A stretch of DNA of 64,000 nt, taken from contig JAPTOF010000021.1 in assembly GCA_028554755.1 (NCBI GenBank), positions 1,444,501 through 1,508,500 of the forward strand, in the 5' to 3' direction. Positions 45,552-55,324 of the stretch are shown piece by piece. The notes below the pieces were generated by a model. It ran no database searches, had not been told where the DNA came from, and was given only the letters and a program-made list of their open reading frames with translations. Numbering within the stretch: the first letter of the stretch is position 1; each line of letters starts with the position of its first letter. Source of the DNA: Cordia subcordata (taxonomy: Eukaryota > Streptophyta > Magnoliopsida > Boraginales > Cordiaceae). Made by a program: the position numbers and the translations under genes.

Positions 45552-48500
45552 TCACCGCGGGCTATTTGTAGGAATCAACATCTTAGTACTATCCAATTCT
45601 AAGCTATGTCGTCCAGAGACGCCTGAAGCATTTGTATAAGGAGAATTATTAAAGGGGCTAAGTTGAACAGGGTAAAGATCACCTGCTTCGGTTTCACTGT
45701 AAAGATCAATTGCTCTTTCTTTTGCCATTAAGCCTACAATTTCCTCGTTGCCTTGTTCTGCCCATGGATGCCTATTGAATTTTCTTAAACCTTCAAGCTC
45801 TATCGTTACTTCTTTCATCGAAGGTCTATCTTCACCATTTAAATGAAGGCATCTCTTAACGAGTTGAGCTACTGCTTGGACTTGTTCTAGTGACCCTTCT
45901 CTTACAACTCGAGGATCAAGAATCTGGAATAAACGGTTCTCCTTCAGGGACATCACAAAATATTTGGCCAGGTTTCTTTCATCTTGGCTTTTTTCCATGT
46001 CAATTGGCTTCTTCCCTGTCAAGAGTTCCGCAAGAACAACCCCAAAACTATATACATCACTCTTTTCAGTAAGTTGACTAGTGTGAAAATATTCGGGGTC
46101 CAAATAACCTAACGTCCCTTGAACTAATGTGGTTACTTGAGTTTGATCCAAAGGGACTAACCTTGAGGCTCCAAAATCTGCTATTTTTGTAATGTAGTAA
46201 TCGTCTAAAAGAATGTTTGCAGACTTGACATCTCTATGGATAATAGGCTTGGAAGCTGCTGAATGAAGATAAGCAAGCGAACTAGCAGCTTCTGTAGCTA
46301 TTCTCAAACGATTATCCCAAGATAACCAAGTAGCTCCACTATTTTTAATGTGGTCAAAAAGTGTTCCATTTGAGATATATTCATAAACTAACAAAGGAAC
46401 TTCAGATTCCAAGCAACATCCCAAAAGTTTCACAACATTTCGATGATTGACTTGAGCTAGAATAACCACCTCATTGACAAACTGTTCAATTTGGCCCTCG
46501 TCTATTATCTTAGACTTTTTAATTGCAACGATTTGCTTATCAGGTAGAATTCCTTTGTACACAGTTCCATAACCACCTTGGCCAAGGATCCTTTCTTTTG
46601 TGTAATTATTGGTAGCTTTTTCTAGCTCTTCAGTTGTGAAAATTTTTGTTGATTCAACACCACCATTGTTCGAATTGATTTGTTGTTTCAAAAGCAGACC
46701 TCCATTTTGCTGGAAGAATTTTTCCCTCATTTTAATGAGCTTCCTTTTCTTGATGCTAAAGTACAACCAAGTTGCTCCAAAAATCAAGGACAAAAAGCCA
46801 AGTGCCATACTTGCATTGCCATGCATTATTTCAATGAAGGAAAGGAATTGTGTTACTTTGTTATGGGCATATTTTGTTATGGGCATATATAGAGAGCTGC
46901 CAACCAAGAAGAACATCTATTAAATATATAAAGCATAATTGGTTGAACCATATTCATTCTTTTCAAAATTTTTAGTTCACGTAAAGCTACGATGTGTCAT
47001 TTGTACTTAAAAAAGGAAAATGTTACTATGTACATTAAAAAGGAAAGACTAATTTGTTAAGCTAAAAAAAATGCTCAATAAATGATGGAAATGTATTAAT
47101 CTACATCATTCATGATTTTTCTTTCTAAAATTATTAGACTTTATAAAAATATAAAAGTTGTAATCAATGTTGGAAATTTATTATGACAAAATATATTTGT
47201 ATTTTATCCTTCACATTAATTATCAAAACTGACTATTGACAATGATAAAAACATAAAAATATTCATTTCTTCGTATATCACTTGGGTTCTGGACTATTTA
47301 GATTATATATTGTAAATTCAATCAATATTGTGTACTTGTCTTTTCTTATATTATTGGATACTTATATTACTTATATTATTAATCTAATTATACTTATTTT
47401 AATTATTTTATACATTATATGTATATAAAATTATATTTAATTTTACCGTGCATCGCATGGGAAAAAGACTAATATATATATATAGTCCTACATGATAGGA
47501 TTTTTAAATTGTTGTAAGCGGCAATTAAAGGAAATTAAGAATTCAAAATTTGGTCTTTGACCACATATCGTTGTATTTCCATCACCTATTTACACCTCTA
47601 ACTAGTGTACGTGTAGTTAGCATGTCAAAATAATAAAACGTTTTTCATTTCCTCTCTATTTAAAATGCCAACTAAGTGTTCATATTGGAGATGATAAATT
47701 GGTAACAAAAATGGAATGATATCTAGCATTTCTCTTGATGAATACACCAAGCTCGTACGGGAAAAAAGCATGTAATTACGTACCTAGAGAAAATTTGATG
47801 ACAGGAAATTCTGAGCTTTCACGAATGCAACCACGTCCAGCCTTTATGCCATCACCATAATATCCATCCGGACAAGAACAAGTATAACCTCCGGGAATGT
47901 TATTGCAAATCATTTCACACGGATTGTCAGGATTTGCACATTCATTAGCATCTGCAGAAAGAGGTAAAAACAACCTTAAGGTTAAAATAATTAATACCAT
48001 GCACCAATATCATAAAACTCTTGTTCATTCCAGGTGTTGTGTTAATTTTTTTTGGTTTGAGAAATTAGATGACTAATAAGTTCATTATAGAAATTCCCTT
48101 CATGAGAATTGAGGTTTTCTTTTTTAAGAAAACCCTCCACCCCTATCCCATTTTTGTCCTCTATAGGATTCCAACCCAAATTATCACTTTTGAGGGAAGT
48201 TGTCTTCACTATTTGAGCTGTCCTTAACCCCGAGTGAGTATTGACTTGGAATTAAAATTTGGGTCAACTTCAAATTGCATATGAATCACTAGCTAATTGG
48301 CATATACATCAAAATATTTTTTTTAATTGGTCTAATGCATGACGTCTCTTGCTTTGGGTGTGACAAATCCTAAAATCAATATATTCTCAACATAGGCATA
48401 GGTGTTATATTATTGGTCTTTAGCATCTCTTGAATCAAAAGAACAACTATAGATATTTAATTTTTACAAGTTAGAGGCAATTGTATACTCTCATATCGTG

Positions 48501-49628
48501 ACATGAAGATTCTAGAGATTCTTTGTTTATTTATTTTTAAAATACCCACCCTTAATCCAATGCCAACCTTTACATGATTTGAAAGATAATCTCAATCACT
48601 TGAACAATCTGATCCCAGTTTTAGAGATTACAACAAGGAGAAGAGAAAATATTGGAAGCGAACCTTGGCAGCCTGGATCGAGATAAGGATTGCCTTCATA
48701 ACCTTTCTGGCAACTACAACGATAGCCTCTTAAGCCCGCATCTGAATCAACACAATCACTGTTTGCTTTGCACGCATAATCATTTGATTGCTGTGCTTGT
48801 TTGCAGCTCAAAGTCCCAATCACCCAGTCCAGCACTATCGGAACAGTAGCCATGGTCCTGTTCAGAAACTCAGGGTCCTGGAAATCTCTCGCCCCATTGA
48901 ACCTGAACCGATTCTGCTCACCAAGAAACGCATAGCTGCAAGGATCAAACGAATAAACAGAAGTGTGATTATTCAAACTGCCGATTGCAGCGTAGTAGTA
49001 CTTTAAACCCCTTGGCACAGATGTTTGACAGCAACCAATGCCCGAACAATATCCATCGATGACATCCTCGGCTTTTGAACAAAGCGCGATGCATCCAGTG
49101 GTGAAGTTGCGGTTTTGCATGCCAAGTATCAAAGCGAAGACATCGCAGCCGATGACTGTAAATTTATTTACATCAGAAAAGGAGAGTGGATAGTCTCCAA
49201 GCATAGTAAACGCAGGGCTCTCAAAAGTAATATTTCCTGATGGACTATAGCACCTCCTGGCTATGTTATTGGCAATGCGCAATTGGGTATCTGAAATGTC
49301 ATATACTTCCTCATTTCCTATATAAGCCTTTGGAGGGTTGAAAGATGAGTTGCTGGTGATTGCAAACCAAGGGTTTATGGCACAACCTGTTCCTAAGCCA
49401 ACCCCAAAAGGGTATGGAATCGTGAGGTTTCCGCATTTGCTTACGCATCCAGGCTTGCTGATTATGGGGGCTTTTAGTATCCTGCGTGTGTCTGTGGTAT
49501 TGGTTGAGGTGGTGGCAGCCCGCATCGGTGGCACTGGTGGAGTTTGTCTCGGTTGCGGCTAGCGTCAACGCTAGCCCACAGAGAAAAAGCCAGAGAAGGG
49601 GAATAATAATAAGCATGTTGTTTCGCAT
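45552..49628 (-). pseudogene. Wall-associated receptor kinase WAK2 (type A), probable recent pseudogene
   Basis: Close paralogue of WAK1. Expected exons are 48664-49628, 47784-47951 and 45552-46810. The signal peptide ([20 protein letters not shown], start 49616 or 49628) is in a different frame from the ectodomain, which runs from about 49534: the Thr-rich spacer is 7 nt longer than in WAK1. The GUB_WAK domain, both EGF modules (including [18 protein letters not shown]) and the kinase ([32 protein letters not shown]) are otherwise open. The kinase-exon acceptor, GCAG-GTATG in WAK1, is GCAAGTATG here, so the nearest AG shifts the frame by one. INCNSSF has become ITSNSSF, losing a conserved cysteine. 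An in-frame rescue acceptor (AACAAAG before TAACAC, about 46855) is possible but lacks a pyrimidine tract. A secreted functional product looks unlikely. Confidence 0.85.
48115..48240 (-). mobile_element. tRNA-type SINE remnant in WAK2 intron
   Basis: On the minus strand, GGACAGCTCAAATAGTGAAG (box A-like) and GGGTTGGAATCCTATAGAGG (box B-like) are followed by GGGATAGGGGTGGAGGGTTT and a short A-rich end. It lies in intron 47952-48663. Confidence 0.5.
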
Positions 49629-49667
49629 GTAATAATGGGTGGATAACGAAGATGCACATGTTGGAAG

Positions 49668-49674
49668 TTTTATA
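49668..49674 (-). promoter_or_regulatory. TATA box of WAK2
   Basis: CCTATAAAAC on the minus strand, about 45-55 bp upstream of the candidate ATGs, in the same context as WAK1. The core promoter is intact although the gene is damaged. Confidence 0.6.
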
Positions 49675-49719
49675 GGCAGTTCTAATCAGTAACAATTAAT
49701 AATAAACCAGTGAATAGTA

Positions 49720-50760
49720 CTGTTAGTTTGGTAAAGCGCGTATTTATCTACAGCTTACACAAACTTTCATGGCCTTGGGATTTAGGAATAACTTAAATAG
49801 CTAAGAATAATTTTTTTTCAAGTGTATATGATTTGAATTCGAATTTTGTTAGGTCAAGAGAGAGAGGGATTATAAAGTCTTTTAAAAAAAGCCTTTATAT
49901 AATCTAGGTCGCTTCACTAATGTACAAAGTTTTAGAAATTCTGCTTTTCTTTTTTTTTTTTAATTTATAATTAAAAATTTTTCAAAAAATTCTTGAACTC
50001 ACACTAGAATCATCAAACCATGAAAAGATACAAGATTTACATAGTAATTAATACAAAGAAATTACTTGCTCGGTTGATTCCAATTCTGGACAATACGAAT
50101 GGCTCTCATGGAGGTTCCACCTTGTAGTTCAAAATTCAGCTTAAGATAATAACAAGAAAGATGAAGCAGGCCCCCAGGGGCATAGGTGAGTTGGTAAGTG
50201 GCCAGGTGACTAGGGTGGAGACACCCTGACAATGCGGGATCGAGTCCGTGTGGCGGTAGTACTCCGCTGAAATATTGCGGGGCTGTTGCTGGATTTCCAC
50301 GCCCGTTGATCCTCTCCCTGGTCAGGTTGCCACTCACGCACATCCCTCGATTAACCTCCCGCCTGGTTAAGGGGCCTCTTGTCAAATGAGAAAGGGATTC
50401 TCCTTTGTTAACCCTTTTAAAAAAAAAAATGAAGCAGGAAGTACGTGAAAGTACATATATCAAATATTCTTAATTATTTGTCACTGTCGATACAAAAAAG
50501 TCTACTTATTTGATGACTTCTCAACAACCGCGTATCCAGTTTCAGAGAGGGTGAACCAATCAGGAGCGTTGTAAAATTAATTATTGATTATCTTTATTTT
50601 GTCAGAACTAGAATATAATAAACCGAATGGTCACTTGGATTTTATTGAAGGCTTTGAACTTGGATTTTATTGAAGACTTTGAGCATGGTTTACTGGAATT
50701 GGTCAAATACTTCCTTCTTCAATGAATTTAAAATTTCGTGTGATTATGGCTTCGAATTTT
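49720..50760. promoter_or_regulatory. Type-A WAK upstream region (WAK2)
   Basis: Matches 53600-54330 in order, interrupted only by the SINE at 50170-50428. Shared landmarks are GTTAGTT(T/G)GGTAAAGC, CTTGCT(C/T)GGTTGATTC and CTTAATTATTTGTCA(C/T)TGTCGAT. Distal parts also match 28030-28360 upstream of WAK1. Confidence 0.6.
50170..50428 (+). mobile_element. tRNA-derived SINE, about 259 bp, second copy
   Basis: Starts GCCCCCAGGGGCATAGGTGA, has box A-like GAGTTGGTAAGTGGCCAGG and box B-like GGGATCGAGTCCG, and ends CCCTTTTAAAAAAAAA. ATGAAGCAG flanks both sides (50161-50169 and 50429-50437). The paralogous locus at about 54070-54080 has a single uninterrupted ATGAAGCAG, that is an empty site. Confidence 0.9.
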
Positions 50761-50982
50761 ACTCTTATTGTTTAATTCATGCCCAGGAGCTAGGATTTCA
50801 TGATGAATTGGGATAAAACAGTAATCTTATATATGAGCAAGCCTAGTTGGCATTCTATAAGGAAAAAGACAAATTAAAATAAAATTTCAGTCTTTTTAAC
50901 TGATATAATATTACACTCATTAATAATAGATTAATATTTCTATTGATATAAAAATTTTTCAATCTTTCTCACATTAAATTTA

Positions 50983-52036
50983 TTATTTTTGATCATTAAT
51001 AATAGATTGCTCATGCATGAATCTCAGAGTTTTTTCATCGCGATAGTTGTCTTGCTGCACAGAAGGATGTCTAGTGAAATTCCTAAGCCTTTCCAGTTCC
51101 ATTTCCACCTCTTTCATTGTTGGTCTCTCTTCACCTACTAACTTGAGGCATCTCTTGATCAGCGCAGCAATTGCTTGTAATTGTTCTAAGCTTCGTTCCC
51201 TTAACATTCTAGGCTCAAGTATTTGAAACAAACGGTTTTCTTTCATAGATACCGTTAAATATGTCGCCAAGTTCCTTTTGACCTCAACTTTTGTATTAGA
51301 AAGAGGTTTTCTCCCTGTCATTAACTAGGCCAGAACCATCCCAAAACTATAAACATCGCTTTTCTCTATCAATTGGCTAGAATGGAAGTATTCAGGGTCT
51401 AGATAACCCAAGGTTCCTAGTACTAAAGTTGTTACTTGAATTTGATCCAAGGGTACTAATCTTGAAGCTCCAAAATCTTTCGTCCAATAATATATTGGCA
51501 AACTTGACATCTCTGTGGATGATTGGTATAGAATCTGCAGAGTGAAGATAAGCAAGTGCGCCAGCAAATTGTGCAGCAATTCTTAACAGATTTTCCAAAG
51601 AAAACCAAGACTTTTTGCTACTGTTGTGAATGTGGAAGGATAGTGTGTCACTAAGGACATACGCATACGCCAGGAGAGGAACTTCAGTCTCTAAATAACA
51701 ACCTAAGAGCTTAACTATATTTCAGTGATTCAGTTGAGTAAGAATGATTACTTCGTTCATAAATAATTCTATTTGACTCTCATCCGTTATCTGCGACTTT
51801 TTTATTGCAATTACGCATTTATCAAGAAGAATTCCTTTATAGACTGTGCCATAACCACCTCGGCCAAGGATACGGTCTTCAGCATAGTTGTTAGTGGCCT
51901 TTTGAAGCTCTTCAGCAGTAAATATCTTAATGGGTGATTCTAAACTGCCTTCAGTTGATGATAGTTGCTGCTTTAGTAGTACTCCACCATTTTGCTGGAA
52001 AAACTTCTCTCTTTGTTTCATAAGCTTCTTCATCAT
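50983..52036 (-). pseudogene. WAK pseudogene psiB (type B kinase fragment)
   Basis: Intracellular part only, from [20 protein letters not shown] to FMHEQS. The whole ectodomain, EGF and membrane exons are missing upstream of 52036. Compared with WAK3: NHRNVVKLL reads NH-stop-NIVKLL (TGA at about 51722), a loss after LLDER removes the NYTAKIS segment before FGASRLVPL and shifts the frame, and a TAG follows VYSFGMVLA at 51324. The G-loop ([11 protein letters not shown]) and HRDVKFAN survive. The C-terminal tail diverges after MHEQS. It lies between WAK2's upstream region and an orphan type-A upstream region. Confidence 0.92.
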
Positions 52037-52039
52037 GTT

Positions 52040-53385
52040 TTTTTTTTCATATTATCCTGGAAGCACAATGAGGATGTACTTGAAAAAACGCAAAAAAGAA
52101 TGACCAATATCATTGGAAATAGAGGGATATGACTTTGCTAGTTATACCAAGCAATTGGATGTACCAATATCAATAATTTCTTTCTTTCTCTATAACTATT
52201 AACTGATCAAAAAGAGGGAAAAAAAGTAAGGAAAAAAAAAGATAAGAGACATACAAGCAAGAAAAGAAAGAAACAAACAAAATGAGGAAACCTTAATTGA
52301 GGGAGAGAAAAAAGGAAATAAATAAAAGAAAAAGAAAAGAAAATAAAGAAAAGAGGAAATAAAAGAAATAAAGAAGAGTGAGAAAAGAAATAAATAAAAG
52401 GGAGATTAAAAAAAGCCTAGTTGGCATGTCATCTATGCATGCCAAGTGTGAGATAATAATAAAGTGTTGAAAATAGGGTGACGGCTAGTATTACTTAAGA
52501 TCTTATATCATATTTACCATTAGAAAACAAAATGATTTTATGATGATGATAACTATTTGATGATGGTGGTGGTGGTGACGTTGATGATTGTAGACCCTCG
52601 AATCTATAATTAGAGTTCTTCAGGAAGGATGACTTAGCCTGAGACATCTTTTTAGGAGATTCGAAGGTCTATAATTAGGCGCCCACCGTGATGATGATGC
52701 CTTTTTTATTCATAATATTTCTCTCTCTCTTTCTCTCTCTCTCCCTCCTATCAGAGGAGGCTAAAGTTGACTAATAATTCACAATTCTTGGAGAGGAAGT
52801 CCTCTCAAATAATCTCCCAGCAAGCTCCTCAAGCTATCCGAAGGTTTCTCGATCAAATGTGATCCTAATGGGTAAGTTTGAGATTCGTCATCCAACCTGC
52901 ACATTTGTTACTTTCACGATATACGTGCTTGAGGGAAAAACTTTGATTGGTTCTTTTCTCTCTCTCTCTTTTTTTCTCATTCATACTGTCTTTTTTTTTC
53001 TTTTCATTCATAATGTATTCTTCTCTCTCTCTTTTTATTTTCTTTCTCTCTTTCTTTTCCAATATGATCAAGTCTAAGCAAAAAAAGGCAGCCTTCACAA
53101 GCCACTGATCAAGAACCATAACAGGGATATTTCACTCCTCTGTTTTTAATCCAGCAGATCATAGGAGGGCTCTAAGTGTGTGTTTAATGGTCATTCTTTT
53201 GTAATGTGTAGTATATTCTATATTAGGATATTATAGTTTTTTATTAATAAAATAAAAAAGACAAAAATATGCAAAAAAGATTTTGAGTGTAATGTGTAGC
53301 GTGCTTATGAATTGAGGAATTTTAATTTTTTTAATAAAATAAAAAGATAAAATATTTTTATTATTAAGGCTTTGTTTGGAACAAA
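52040..53385. other. Intergenic, purine/pyrimidine-biased DNA
   Basis: 52200-52420 is an A/G-rich low-complexity tract and 52950-53060 a CT/T-rich one. Segment 52775-52955 is similar to 54515-54710: GGAGAGGAAG, then TCGATCAAATGTGA and CATCCAA(C/T)(C/T)TGCA. This marks a duplicated flank. Confidence 0.55.
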
Positions 53386-53389
53386 TTAA

Positions 53390-53509
53390 GAGGGTGTTTG
53401 GTTTTGTTTATTTGGTACTTATAAGCACCTAAATAGTAAAAAGCACATAAGAAGGTGTTTTTTTCTAGGTGTTTAAAAGCATCCAAAATAAGCAAAGCCA
53501 AACATCTTC
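53390..53509. mobile_element. Near-palindromic Tourist-like MITE, 120 bp
   Basis: Ends GAGGGTGTTTGGTTTTGTTT and, in complement, GAAGATGTTTGGCTTTGCTT; complementarity continues through TATTTGG and GC-CC for over 40 bp per arm. Flanked by TAA on both sides (53387-53389 and 53510-53512). Its RNA would fold into one long hairpin. Confidence 0.85.
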
Positions 53510-53599
53510 TAATACCATAAGAGAATCTGGATAATATAGAAAGTTTCTGGGAGAGTTTGGGTTTTAACTAATAACTCATGGTGGAAAGTGGAATTATCC

Positions 53600-54340
53600 T
53601 CCAAGGAATACTACTCTGTTAGTTGGGTAAAGCATGTATTTTACCCTTTCAAAATCTGGGAGTAATTTAAATTGTTAAAAAATATTCTTTTAAAAATATA
53701 TGATTTGCAAATTTTATCAAGAGCTATTTGGAGTTGGGTTGGGATAGAAAGATTAAAAGAAATTAGGAAAAATTGACCCAAAAGAAAATTAGGAAAAAGT
53801 ATACCTCTATGGAACCAAGTCGATTTACTTTACAAAGTTCTAGAAATTCAACTTTTCGTTTTACGTTTAATAATTAGAAACTTTTAAACTTTAAAATTGT
53901 CAAATCACAAAAAAAAAAAAAATGCAAGATTTACAGTAATTAATTCCCAAAAAAATACTTGCTTGGTTGATTCAAATTCTAGACAATACGAGTCGCTCTT
54001 GTTGAGGTTTCAAAGGCTTTATCACTAGACAAACTGGTTAAAAATTCAACTTTAAGATAATACAAAAAAGATGAAGCAGCGGGAAGTTGTACGTACGTGA
54101 AAGTACACAGGTCAATATTCTTAATTATTTGTCATTGTCGATGCAAAAAAGTCTATAATTTAATTAATTAATTGATCAATTTTATTTTGTCAGAACTAGA
54201 ATGGAATCGAGTAATAATGCACTTGGATTTATTAGAAGACTTTGAGCATGGTTTACTGGACTTGGTCAAATACTTCCATATTCAATTAATGAATGAAAGG
54301 TACTCGAGTGATTGTGGCTTCAGATTCCATTTGATCGATT
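53600..54340. promoter_or_regulatory. Orphan type-A WAK upstream region
   Basis: Homologous to the WAK2 5' flank 49720-50740 but with no type-A gene or TATA box at its proximal end. Similarity begins near TGTTAGTTGGGTAAAGC at 53617. It contains the SINE-free site. It probably marks a deleted type-A WAK gene. Confidence 0.65.
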
Positions 54341-54379
54341 CACGAAAAGCTGAGAGGAACTGCAAGGAATTTTCTTAAA

Positions 54380-55320
54380 TTTACTCTCTTAACGTTTAGT
54401 GGCAAAAGTTTCCAATTTAAAAGTAGGCACATTAAAACTGGATACTAAAATGATATGGTTGGATCAACAGAGACTTCTATCTCTTTCTTTTTTTTTGGTT
54501 CTATGAAGCTGGTTAGTAATTCACAATTTTTGGAGAGGAAGCTCCCCTCAAATCATCTTCCTACAATCTCTTTAAACCATATCTCGAGGTTTCTCGATCA
54601 AATGTGAGTCTACCTGATAGTGAAGCCCGAAAATTGTCATCCAATTTGCATATTTATTTCTTTCATGATAAATATGCTTCAAGGAAAAACCTTTGTTGGT
54701 CTTTATCTTTGGCATTCTTCAACATAGGATGGTAACAGACTCCTTGGGCAAGTGTTTGGTTTGATGACTTTTGCTTCTAGGGTCTTTAGCTTAATCCTTT
54801 TTAAAGTTGAATTACAGAATAACGTTGTTATAAATTCTTTATAAGTGTTATGATCAGAATAATTTTTCCAATTCAATAAAATTCTCGGGGAGAAGCCTCT
54901 CCCCTTTGCCCAAAAAAGAAAAAATCTTATCATCAGAAGGTAAAGAGTGTCGGCCCTTGCTCCCATCTTTGTTGTCCAGGCCCGGACATCGTGCAGAACA
55001 AACTAAAGAATATGAAACAAATAGAAGCACGAAAACATTGCTTGGCATTCATGTAATAGTTTTTACAATATACAAGAAGCAACTGACGATTTTCACAATA
55101 ACATTAACATAAATTTTATATGAAGAAACTTCTTTTGATATACCACGGTGAAAAATAAATACTTGTAGTTGAAACACAAGACAACACAATGTCATAGAGA
55201 TTTTAATGAATGATCTGTGCGCAGCTCGTGACCAAAAAGTACAATCTACAAAAGCAATAAATCAAAAGTGGTATATATACAATATACAAGAGTTCTCCGT
55301 GATACAATTAAACAACTCCT
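54380..55320. other. Intergenic region downstream of WAK3
   Basis: No gene recognised. 54515-54710 duplicates 52775-52955. The short open frames near 54.7-55.1 kb have no recognisable content. Confidence 0.5.
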
Positions 55321-55324
55321 TAAA

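Noticed and set aside
46609..46923. Plus-strand frames opposite the WAK kinase exons (also 23771-24067, 55726-55929)
   Set aside because: Antisense shadows of the kinase coding sequence, mirrored at every WAK copy.
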